From assembly GCA_963697355.1 (NCBI GenBank), contig CAVONV010000023.1:1116001-1180000 (forward strand): a DNA stretch of 64,000 nucleotides, in the 5' to 3' direction. Below, piece by piece: positions 57,157 through 64,000 of this stretch. The DNA comes from CAVONV01 sp963697355 (GTDB taxonomy: Bacteria; Acidobacteriota; Vicinamibacteria; Marinacidobacterales; DATDRI01). How positions within the stretch are numbered: position 1 is the first letter of the stretch; the number at the start of each line of letters is the position of its first letter. The notes under the pieces are model-generated. The model worked only from the letters and a program-made list of their open reading frames with translations. It was not told the DNA's origin and did not search any database. A program made the position numbers and the translations under genes.

Positions 57157-57881
57157 GGTCAGCGCTTCCTTTTTGTTCCGGATATCTCTGCGCAGTTGCA
57201 AAGATCAGGCCAAGTCGCGCTCCAGACGGGAAGCATGGAGGAAGATTCCCGCTATCTATGGGTTAGGCGAAAGGCGCTCAAAACGCTCTGGGCTTCCGCC
57301 GCGGAGAGAGTTACACGATGTAGGTAAGAATTTCGCAACTGGTGAGTTCGCATTCTTCTATAAAGGGAGCTCTGCCGGCAGGTGGAGGTTTCATCCTACG
57401 ATGAGCGACATTCCCCGGAGAATCCACCTGGGGCCCTGGCCACCAAGGCGCTGAATCCAGCATTTCGCCCAACCGGAGCCGGCCATTGGAGAGCCCCTCG
57501 TGCCATGACGCGAAGCCGTTTCTTTGTCAATCTGCCGGCTACAGGAGCGAAAATACCCCCAACACGGCCAAAACTCGTGAAGTTTGGCGGAGATTTCACC
57601 CGCTCTAGATCACAGTAAGATCTTCCTCGTTCATCTATATTCAATTCCATCATCCCCAACCCACTATAGGGTGCTAGCTCGGGTCCAGCGATGAACGAGC
57701 TGGCAGTCTCGAAGAGTGAGAATCGGTACCCCAATCCCCAGGCAGTGTGGTGGTGTTGGTTCCTTTTGAGAATTTGCGGGACTCTTGCCCGTTAGTCCAT
57801 GACATCGAGATGCAATACAAAGACGAAGGTCCAGACCCTTTCATAAGGTCCAGTTTTACGGGGTAGCGAGGAGGACGGCTT
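57157..57881. other. Gene-poor region before the PilZ gene
   Basis: About 725 bases. A minus-strand open frame at 57396-57734 (for example AGRLTKKRLRVMARGALQW) has no start context or recognised relative. The ribosome binding site GAGGAGG of the PilZ gene lies at its end. No promoter of clear type was found. Confidence 0.35.
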
Positions 57882-58307
57882 ATGATACGAATTCCGCGTA
57901 GGAGCAGGAGGAGCTTCGTTACTGAGACCATTGCAGTGACGATAGAACATGCGGGACGCAATTATCCGGGGCAGTTGCTCAATGTCAGCGCCCACGGGGC
58001 CTGTGTGGGAACTCTCGCCAAATTTTATGGTGGCGAGAAGGTTGTTATGACGATGTCGATTCCGGGGCAGAGTGAAGACGCGATCCAATTGAGATCTCTC
58101 GTCGCCTGGACGAAATTCTCTTCCGTGCAAGGTCAGGACAAGTGCGGCCTACGATTTTTCGCGGAGTTCACGACGATACGGAGTGCCCTCGACTTCATCC
58201 GGAAGCTCCGGTATCGGGGCAATCTGGAAGAGCGACAAACTTTTGCGAGCATTCGAGTGAGGCGGAGGCTCAGTCCCTTGCCGCCAACGAGCTCAGATGC
58301 ATATTGA
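57882..58307 (+). CDS. PilZ-domain c-di-GMP receptor
   Basis: A 141-residue cytoplasmic protein that is essentially one PilZ domain. The c-di-GMP contacts are present: an RxxxR motif in PRRSRRSF near residue 5-10 and NVSAHGACV (N-x-S-x-x-G) near residue 38. GAGGAGG precedes the ATG. PilZ proteins pass the c-di-GMP signal to motility or polysaccharide machinery, so this gene fits the MglA/kinase/ugd neighbourhood. The C-terminal basic tail (RVRRRLSPLPP) is unusual. Confidence 0.85.
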   Translation: MIRIPRRSRRSFVTETIAVTIEHAGRNYPGQLLNVSAHGACVGTLAKFYGGEKVVMTMSIPGQSEDAIQLRSLVAWTKFSSVQGQDKCGLRFFAEFTTIRSALDFIRKLRYRGNLEERQTFASIRVRRRLSPLPPTSSDAY

Positions 58308-58528
58308 CCATGCGTGTCTCGGAAGACGGGCCGGAAGAGCCAAGTCCGAAAGCTGTGGCAGGGCGCATTCCTGATAACGGGGCTCGACGCTGCCAAGGTG
58401 AGATGGTTCCTCCGGCATCGGAAGCTCTAGGTGACGGACAGGGGTTATTCCAACGAATCCAATCGAGTGGGAAGTCGGCGAAGGTATCCCTAAAAGGCTA
58501 GCTTCAGGATGTTTGGATGGGGGGCGAT

Positions 58529-58807
58529 ATGAACAAATTGGTAGAGGGGCGAACGTGGGTCCTAGAAACTCTCTTTCAAGTCGCAGAATCGAGCAATAAC
58601 AGGATTGATGATTTGATGTTCATTCCAACGAGAGACGGGCAGAAGCTGCTGCTCAAATTAGACGGAAGACTCGTCTGCGAGAAGTTCCAGTATCCTGACG
58701 TCAAGTACTGCGCTGAGGGAACGACGACAAAGAATGAGGTGTCGCTCTGCCGAGCGAAAGTCAAGAAGCGATTGCGCAATTTGCTGATCACGCCTCCCTC
58801 GGCGTAG
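58529..58807 (+). CDS. Small unknown protein, paralogue of 45507-45821
   Basis: A 92-residue protein from ATG 58529, preceded by a G-rich ribosome binding site. It shares VLETLFQVAE, FIPTRDGQKLLLKLDG and the basic helix RAKVKKRLRNLL with the protein at 45507. The shared strand-turn-strand FIPTxxGxxLLxxLxG suggests a compact alpha/beta fold. No family is known to me. It lies between two PilZ genes. Confidence 0.7.
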   Translation: MNKLVEGRTWVLETLFQVAESSNNRIDDLMFIPTRDGQKLLLKLDGRLVCEKFQYPDVKYCAEGTTTKNEVSLCRAKVKKRLRNLLITPPSA

Positions 58808-58879
58808 TCGCCCCGAGACCAAGTGAATTTCAACGGAAGGCAAGGCGTTGTACAAACCCTTTGCGAATGGCAGGGGACT

Positions 58880-59395
58880 TCAGCTAGAGGTGATCTTCCG
58901 CACGAGATTCTCGAGATCGGGCTGAAGCAGGAGACGCAAGTTCTCGATGGGATCCGAGGGGTAGGAGGCTTGCTCGGTAAATAGCTCTTCCAGATCCGGA
59001 TCGGACAAAACGTCGAAACGCATCCGTCTCGCTCTTTGTTGAGATGTCTCGTGGTAGCGAATCAGTAGTTGCTTGATTTGGTGTCGTTCGCTCTCGGAGG
59101 AGAAGATGAATTGGATGCCTTGACGGAATCCGACGAGATTGACGGAGGATTCGATACCCACCGAGCTCCACACGGTCAAGGCCCGAGTGTTCAACACAAC
59201 GTCGCGCGAGGAGCGGAGTTGCAGGTGTACGAGTCGTCCGCTCGTCACGCCTACATTGTTGATGAGGCGAGCGCCCGACTCCGAAAGGTTTACAAGAACC
59301 CCTCGGGCGAGCGTTGATTCGCTCCCTTTGAGAACGGCGTCTACTGACTGGATTGGCCCGAATCGGGACTCCCCTCGCCGCCAGTCCGCCTCCAT
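58880..59395 (-). CDS. PilZ-domain protein with C-terminal helical extension
   Basis: A 171-residue protein; ATG 59395 has GGAGGAGG directly upstream. The PilZ domain has RRGESRFGP (RxxxR) and VNLSESGARL (N-x-S-x-x-G), so c-di-GMP binding is likely. About 70 C-terminal residues (RARRMRFDVLSDPDLEELF and on) form an acidic helical tail of unknown role. It is divergent from the next gene and may respond to the same second messenger as the PilZ protein at 57882. Confidence 0.8.
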   Translation of the reverse strand: MEADWRRGESRFGPIQSVDAVLKGSESTLARGVLVNLSESGARLINNVGVTSGRLVHLQLRSSRDVVLNTRALTVWSSVGIESSVNLVGFRQGIQFIFSSESERHQIKQLLIRYHETSQQRARRMRFDVLSDPDLEELFTEQASYPSDPIENLRLLLQPDLENLVRKITSS

Positions 59396-59637
59396 TGACC
59401 TCCTCCAGTGTTGTTGCGGATCCTCTAGGCATGACAACGCGACTCTCCTTCCGGCAAGGATTCCCTTGCCAGCGTCACATTGTCATGAAGACACACATCC
59501 TGTGCGTCACACCTACGGTTGGGGAGTTAGGCCTCATTATGCTGTACCAGTTCAAGGCTCGGTGTCAAGGCCGAGACCGAGAGGCTCGCCACCTCCTGAG
59601 ATTGCCAAAACACCATCGCGTTCGGCCGGAACACTGC

Positions 59638-60144
59638 TTACGCAACAATGTCCAACTCTTCATAAACATTTTCCAGAAGGGCATTCATGGTTTCGTGGTT
59701 TTCCACCAGGACTTGGATCCGGGCTTCATCCTTGTCATCGAAGTGCATGAGCTGCTTGAGACAGTGGAAGAATTCCGCAACGTGGCGGTTCATCTCCATC
59801 TGCTGATCGGGCGTTGCAAGACGGTCGTTGACGTTATTGGATATTTCCGTAATCACTTTGTGGTGCGCGGAGATGAGACGGTCGAGATAACGGCGGTGGA
59901 TTTTGAACCAGGGGATTTCCAACAACCGGTCCATCGTATCCTTGGCCTCTGCCCGGCCGTATTGGGCAAAGGAGTCCATCATCATGAAATACAGGCGCTG
60001 CAGCCGGTTGAACTCCTGGAATCGGCGGCTGCGATAAAGTGCCATGAGCAAGTAAAAGACGTCGCTGAGAAAACGAACCGCCTCATTGTTATTGGATACC
60101 CATTTAATACGAAAGACCTCGCGCCAAGTGGACAAAGGAAGCAT
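59638..60144 (-). CDS. All-helical protein of unknown function
   Basis: A 168-residue protein from ATG 60144, with GCAGGAGGAGC immediately upstream, the strongest ribosome binding site in the region. It is almost wholly helical: VRFLSDVFYLLMALYRSRRF, RLQRLYFMMMDSFAQYG, RYLDRLISAHHKVITEISNN and MEMNRHVAEFFHCLKQLMHF. No signal or membrane segment is evident. I did not recognise a family. Position between a PilZ gene and the large kinase suggests a partner in that system. Confidence 0.7.
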   Translation of the reverse strand: MLPLSTWREVFRIKWVSNNNEAVRFLSDVFYLLMALYRSRRFQEFNRLQRLYFMMMDSFAQYGRAEAKDTMDRLLEIPWFKIHRRYLDRLISAHHKVITEISNNVNDRLATPDQQMEMNRHVAEFFHCLKQLMHFDDKDEARIQVLVENHETMNALLENVYEELDIVA

Positions 60145-60783
60145 GAACGCTCCTCCTGCGGTCAAGAGATTCGCGGCTGGGGTTTCTTGGATCCTACGTC
60201 GTTGGGATTGAACAGGTCAAGAAAAAAACGTCTTTGCCATACAATCATTTCGCGAATCCTGTATGAAAAAGCCCACAGGCCGACGCATAAGACACGTCGA
60301 GAATGTTTGTATGTTTTTGCAGCCAAAGGAATCAAGACCAACTGTCGTTCGTCACTGTCGGTAGCGGCGCATGCATTTCCCCGCAGTGTTGTTTTCAATC
60401 TGATCCTTCTCGGCTCTCCGATGTGTTCTGATAGGCCAGAGTGTCGGGTATCGTGCATCTCGCGCGCCATTCATCGACGACGAAGTCCAATCCCTTCTTG
60501 TCAATCCCGCCTTCAATTCCCACCGCCCACTCGAGTGATGGCGAAGAGATTTCCCTGCTGTGGGAGCGCCCGTCTGCGGGGAATACCCCTCATCTTGTCT
60601 AGGACATACCTGACTTCGTTCGGCGGCGACAATGCATTTTGCTCAATGAAACCGCCATTCTGGAATTGAACTCCTCCAGCTCAACGCATTCGGGCGCGGG
60701 AGCTGCTTTCGGCACCCTTCTTGCTTCCCAAGATGACGGGTCCCGACTATTCGAAGCGGGTCATTGTGGCTGAAAGCAAAAGT
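60145..60783. other. Intergenic region upstream of the large kinase
   Basis: About 640 bases. It contains the sigma-54 promoter at 60710-60724 near its end. A minus-strand frame at 60162-60470 shows no recognisable protein. No other element was seen. Confidence 0.4.
60710..60724 (+). promoter_or_regulatory. Sigma-54 promoter of the large kinase gene
   Basis: CGGCACCCTTCTTGC matches the -24/-12 pattern with ten bases between GG and GC. Transcription would begin near 60736, which rules out the upstream in-frame starts at 60721 and 60733 and leaves GTG 60766 or ATG 60784 as the translation start. Confidence 0.75.
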
Positions 60784-63489
60784 ATGGCGACGACGAGCAT
60801 CGATCCCAAGACGACTGAAAGCTGCGCCTACTGCGGAGCGACCCTTGAACAGGTCAAGTGTGCGCAGTGCGGGAGAAAAGCACGTAGCGCAGAGAAGATT
60901 CAAGGCGTGCTGCACGCGGCCCTCGGCGATCGTTATAGCTTTATTTCCATCCTGGGAGCGGGCGGCTTCGCCGAGGTCTACAAAGCGAAGGACACCGTTC
61001 TCGAACGTGATGTGGCCATCAAGCGGCTCAAGCTCGATACCTTTGCAGACGAAGCTCAAGCTGAAGAGTTGAGGAGCCGGGCTTTGAGGGAGGCGCAAGT
61101 CGCTGCGCGGCTGAATCATCCGAACATCGTCACGATCCACGACATCATTGACCGACCCAAAATGAACTTCATCGTCATGGAGTTCATTGACGGAGATACG
61201 CTGGAAGGATTCTTAAGAAAAAAGAAGCGCCTGAGTTTGGACGAGACTATCGAGATCCTTTCTCAGACGGCCGACGCCCTCGACTATGCTCACTCGAAGA
61301 CGGTGATCCACCGCGATATCAAGCCCGCCAACATCATGCTCGACCCTTCGGGCAGGGTCAAGGTCACGGACTTTGGTATCGCCAAGTCGGAAGCCTCTCC
61401 GGACATTACCAGCACAGGGAGCATTCTCGGCACGCCGAACTATATGTCTCCCGAGCAAGCACGCGGCAATCAAAACGTAAATGCCCGATCCGACCTCTAC
61501 TCAATGGGCTGTGTTCTCTACGAGTGTCTTGCGGGCAAGAAGGCATTCCGGGGAAAGGGTGCCGTTGACATTCTCATGAAGATTATCAATTCCGATCCAC
61601 CAGCACTGGATGCGATCGGTCTCGACCTTCACGATGATGTCAACGTGATCGTCAAGCGTGCGCTCGCCAAGGACCCGAAGAAACGATACAGCACAGCGAC
61701 TGAGATCATCCAGGGTCTCTGCGAACTGCCGCGTATCGCATCCCGCGAGGTCGAGAAGTCCACCGAATCAAATTCCGAGTCTGAGCCGGTTGCGGCGCCG
61801 GTCGTCACGCGGCGCGATCCTAACACGGCATCCTCCTTTGACTTGACGCTTCAGGGCAACCTAAAAGAGAGGTCGGTACCCGAGCTTTTCCGACTCATCT
61901 ATGCCGGCCGCAAAACCGGGATCCTTCACATAACACAAGACAAACTCACGAAGCGCGCCTATTTCATCAAAGGATCGGTCGTGTTCGCCAATTCGGATGC
62001 CGAGGAAGATCGCCTTGGAAAGCATCTTGTCCGCAAGGGGGTCATCGATCAATCGGTGTTGGATCTCGCTTGTGGCGTTATGACGGATACGGGTCAAAGG
62101 CTGGGAAAAACTCTGGTCGAGTTGGGAAGTTTCGACGATTCGCGCCTGAACCAGCTTGTGGAGGAACAAGTACAAACCATCGTCTATTCACTATTCCAGT
62201 GGAACGAAGGCTATTTCGGTTTCGAGCTGATGAGCGAGCCTGTGGAAGAAGACATCGCTCTCAACCTCAGCACTGCCGATACGATCATGGAAGGCGTGAG
62301 ACGAATCGAGTCGGTAGATGCAATCCGGGAAGCTCTGGGTAACACGGACCGCCTGCTCATTCATACCGAGAGTCCTCTATTCCGCTATCAGAAGATGAAC
62401 CTCAATACTTCTGAGGGATATGTGCTCTCGCGGGTAGACGGAACCGCGACCGTGGACGAGATCGTGTCCATTTCTCCTCTTGGGGAGAGGGAAACTCTGC
62501 GATGCGTCTTCGCTCTTGTTTCCGCAGGAGTGTTGGAGCTCGAGAAGAAGGGAGGTCCACCTCCACGTCGGCCGCGACCTAGAACGGACGTCCTTCGGAT
62601 GCCCGAATTTCGAACCGTCGAGGCGAAGGCTGCAAAAGAAGAGGAAGAATCGAAGGACGGCGTCACGCCCAAGGAGCAAGAGATCCTGGACGATATTACG
62701 ACAAAGCACGGTTCTCTCGAGTCGGTCAACTTTTATGAGCTTCTCGAAATTCAACCGACGGCGACCGCTGCAGAGGTCAAAAAGGCCTACAAGCAGATGG
62801 CCAAGAGGTACCATCCTGATCTTCACCATACACCCGCGTTGAAGAAAGTACACGGGCTGCTCGAAGAGCTCTTTGTCAAGATACAGCGCGCCTATGAGTG
62901 CCTTTCCGACGACAAAGAACGCGAGTACTACGATCTTCATTTGCCCAAATGTGCTTCGTCGACAGCAAAGGAAAAGGAGCCACCTCCACCGGTGGAAGAG
63001 GTTCCAGAGGAAACCTCGAGCTCCAAGAGTACTTACATTCCGCCGGATCCCAGCGTTCTCGCAGAGCGACAGTATCGTGCTGCGAAGGCACACTACTCAG
63101 AGATGTCCTACTACGACGCAATTAGCTGTGCACGCGACGCCATTCGATACGTCCCGGATAAGGCCGCTTATCACAAGCTCCTTGCCCAGGCGCTCGCAAA
63201 GAATCCGAAGTGGAACAAGCAAGCTGAAGAGCACTTCAAGACAGCGATCAAGTTGGATGCCTATGACACCGAAACACAGCTGTGCCTCGCGATGTTGTAC
63301 GAGGGAAACGGGATGAATGCTCGTGCTCTCAAAATCTACGAAAAAGTTCTGGATTACGATCCTGACAACAAGGTTGCCTACGAGAAAGTCAAGGGAGAGC
63401 CGAACGACTCCGCAACGGCTTTAGGAAAGCTGGTTCATCTTGCCAAGCTGCTCGGTCGCGACAAGAATGACATGGACTCGAAACTTTGA
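60784..63489 (+). CDS. Large modular Ser/Thr kinase: zinc ribbon - kinase - PATAN - winged helix - J - TPR
   Basis: A 901-residue cytoplasmic protein from ATG 60784. A zinc ribbon (CAYCGATLEQVKCAQCG) precedes a complete kinase domain (about 48-310: LGAGGFAEVYKAKD, VAIKRLKLDTF, VIHRDIKPANIML, VTDFGIAKSE, GTPNYMSPEQA). A PATAN/DUF4388 domain follows (about 355-470: LFRLIYAGRKTGILHITQDK, YFIKGSVVFANS), then SEGYVLSRVDGTATVDEIVS and ISPLGERETLRCVFALVSAG. A J domain (FYELLEIQPTATAAEVKKAY, RYHPDLHH) keeps the HPD. TPRs at about 765-880 close it. All modules but the kinase recur in the protein at 36272. A kinase combined with a J domain is rare, suggesting that DnaK or a PATAN partner is recruited to the signalling complex. 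Confidence 0.9.
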   Translation: MATTSIDPKTTESCAYCGATLEQVKCAQCGRKARSAEKIQGVLHAALGDRYSFISILGAGGFAEVYKAKDTVLERDVAIKRLKLDTFADEAQAEELRSRALREAQVAARLNHPNIVTIHDIIDRPKMNFIVMEFIDGDTLEGFLRKKKRLSLDETIEILSQTADALDYAHSKTVIHRDIKPANIMLDPSGRVKVTDFGIAKSEASPDITSTGSILGTPNYMSPEQARGNQNVNARSDLYSMGCVLYECLAGKKAFRGKGAVDILMKIINSDPPALDAIGLDLHDDVNVIVKRALAKDPKKRYSTATEIIQGLCELPRIASREVEKSTESNSESEPVAAPVVTRRDPNTASSFDLTLQGNLKERSVPELFRLIYAGRKTGILHITQDKLTKRAYFIKGSVVFANSDAEEDRLGKHLVRKGVIDQSVLDLACGVMTDTGQRLGKTLVELGSFDDSRLNQLVEEQVQTIVYSLFQWNEGYFGFELMSEPVEEDIALNLSTADTIMEGVRRIESVDAIREALGNTDRLLIHTESPLFRYQKMNLNTSEGYVLSRVDGTATVDEIVSISPLGERETLRCVFALVSAGVLELEKKGGPPPRRPRPRTDVLRMPEFRTVEAKAAKEEEESKDGVTPKEQEILDDITTKHGSLESVNFYELLEIQPTATAAEVKKAYKQMAKRYHPDLHHTPALKKVHGLLEELFVKIQRAYECLSDDKEREYYDLHLPKCASSTAKEKEPPPPVEEVPEETSSSKSTYIPPDPSVLAERQYRAAKAHYSEMSYYDAISCARDAIRYVPDKAAYHKLLAQALAKNPKWNKQAEEHFKTAIKLDAYDTETQLCLAMLYEGNGMNARALKIYEKVLDYDPDNKVAYEKVKGEPNDSATALGKLVHLAKLLGRDKNDMDSKL

Positions 63490-63564
63490 GCCAGTGAAGC
63501 GAAAAATGTGACGGATGAAAGTGCGTTCATGCACTTTCATGTGGAGAGCTGAATCGGGTTGGCA

Positions 63565-64000
63565 GTGGAAACAAAAGAAGGACAATGTATCAAGGTTGGC
63601 AAAAACAGGGTCGAGCTGCCTTCAGACGTTTCCTTGGCTGACTGGGCGCTGGAAAAGAAGAGATGGCAGAATCCCCGGATCCGGTCCTACCTGGGGTGCA
63701 TCCGTATCATTGAAGAAGTTCTCGAGAGCAACTACGCCATCCTGAACTGTTCTCCGGTACGGTTGCACAAGATATGGCAGAAAGTACGTAGAGTCTGCCT
63801 GCTGATCCGCTCCGAGATCGCGCCCACTTTGAAGGAACCTTCACATTTCCCTGAACTTGATGCGGCCCTGCGTAATGCCGATGCGGCCTTTGAAGAGTTG
63901 AACCGAACGCTGATCGAGCAAGTTGGGCGATACTCGGACCACATCACCAGCAATGACATGCCGGCGGTGCGTAAGCTGCTATGCATTTCGGTGGGCAAGC
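63565..64000 (+). CDS. Unknown helical protein (partial, runs off the window)
   Basis: From GTG 63565 an open frame of 145 codons reaches the window edge. Residues include NRVELPSDVSLADWALEKKR, RIRSYLGCIRIIEEVLESN, HKIWQKVRRVCLLIRSEIAP and ELDAALRNADAAFEELNRTL. It is helical and basic, without signal peptide or recognised domain. It follows the large kinase by 75 bases on the same strand and may belong to its operon. Confidence 0.6.
   Translation, partial: METKEGQCIKVGKNRVELPSDVSLADWALEKKRWQNPRIRSYLGCIRIIEEVLESNYAILNCSPVRLHKIWQKVRRVCLLIRSEIAPTLKEPSHFPELDAALRNADAAFEELNRTLIEQVGRYSDHITSNDMPAVRKLLCISVGK

Noticed and set aside
59450..59480. GGCAAGG/CCTTGCC region upstream of the second PilZ gene as a sigma-54 promoter
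   Set aside because: The distance between GG and GC is 13 bases rather than 10; it is only a short palindrome.
60721..60783. N-terminal extension of the large kinase from TTG 60721 or ATG 60733
   Set aside because: These codons fall within or before the start site implied by the sigma-54 promoter at 60710-60724.

Overview
This is a bacterial chromosome segment of moderately high GC, with no tRNA, rRNA, CRISPR or phage structural genes visible. The gene mix suggests an Acidobacteriota-like or related deltaproteobacterial-type soil or marine heterotroph: exported amidohydrolases and peptidases, a PQQ-type beta-propeller, a bacterial GIDE protein, CadC-like TPR repeats, a DUF222/HNH remnant, an MglA-type GTPase, and kinases built on PATAN/DUF4388, J and TPR modules. 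That assignment is inferred from gene content, not from a marker gene.

Region 1 (1-11.8 kb): the tail of a GH63/MGH1-like glycosidase, a higBA toxin-antitoxin pair, a polyphosphate kinase 2, a Tat-exported alanine-racemase-like protein, a Tat-exported thiamine-diphosphate enzyme, a GT39-type glycosyltransferase, an exported amidohydrolase (frameshifted) and an exported catalase-peroxidase KatG. Region 2 (11.8-18.6 kb): a two-gene RND efflux system flanked on both sides by gene and transposase remnants, REP-like palindromes, an SDR gene missing its Rossmann core and a stranded NRPS condensation fragment. Region 3 (18.6-25.1 kb): one operon of a NicO-type nickel/cobalt permease followed by a complete five-gene peptide/nickel-class ABC importer. 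Region 4 (25.3-33.5 kb): a decayed two-domain amidohydrolase, an M24-like protein, a small membrane protein, a PQQ-propeller protein and a translationally coupled nucleoside hydrolase and GRP-type transporter.

Region 5 (33.5-36 kb): five gene fragments fused or abutted within 1.4 kb, then a second higBA pair. Region 6 (36.2-47.8 kb): a PATAN-J-TPR protein behind a strong sigma-54 promoter, a HEAT-repeat membrane protein, an M55 D-aminopeptidase, an M20-like and an M24 peptidase, small proteins, a prenyltransferase/cyclase-like remnant and a PD40 propeller. Region 7 (48-64 kb) is the most interesting: an MglA-type GTPase fused to GAF and degenerate histidine-kinase modules, two modular Ser/Thr kinases, two PilZ proteins, a paralogue of a small unknown protein from 45.5 kb, UDP-glucose dehydrogenase and several unknown proteins.

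The PATAN protein at 36.3 kb and the kinases at 50.4 and 60.8 kb share a winged-helix-like segment and a C-terminal TPR block, and each has a correctly spaced -24/-12 element upstream. With the MglA fusion and the PilZ proteins they look like a sigma-54-controlled regulatory network, plausibly for surface motility, polarity or type IV pili. Many genes carry single-base or dinucleotide shifts in simple-sequence runs, so assembly error and true decay must be separated before individual pseudogene calls are trusted.
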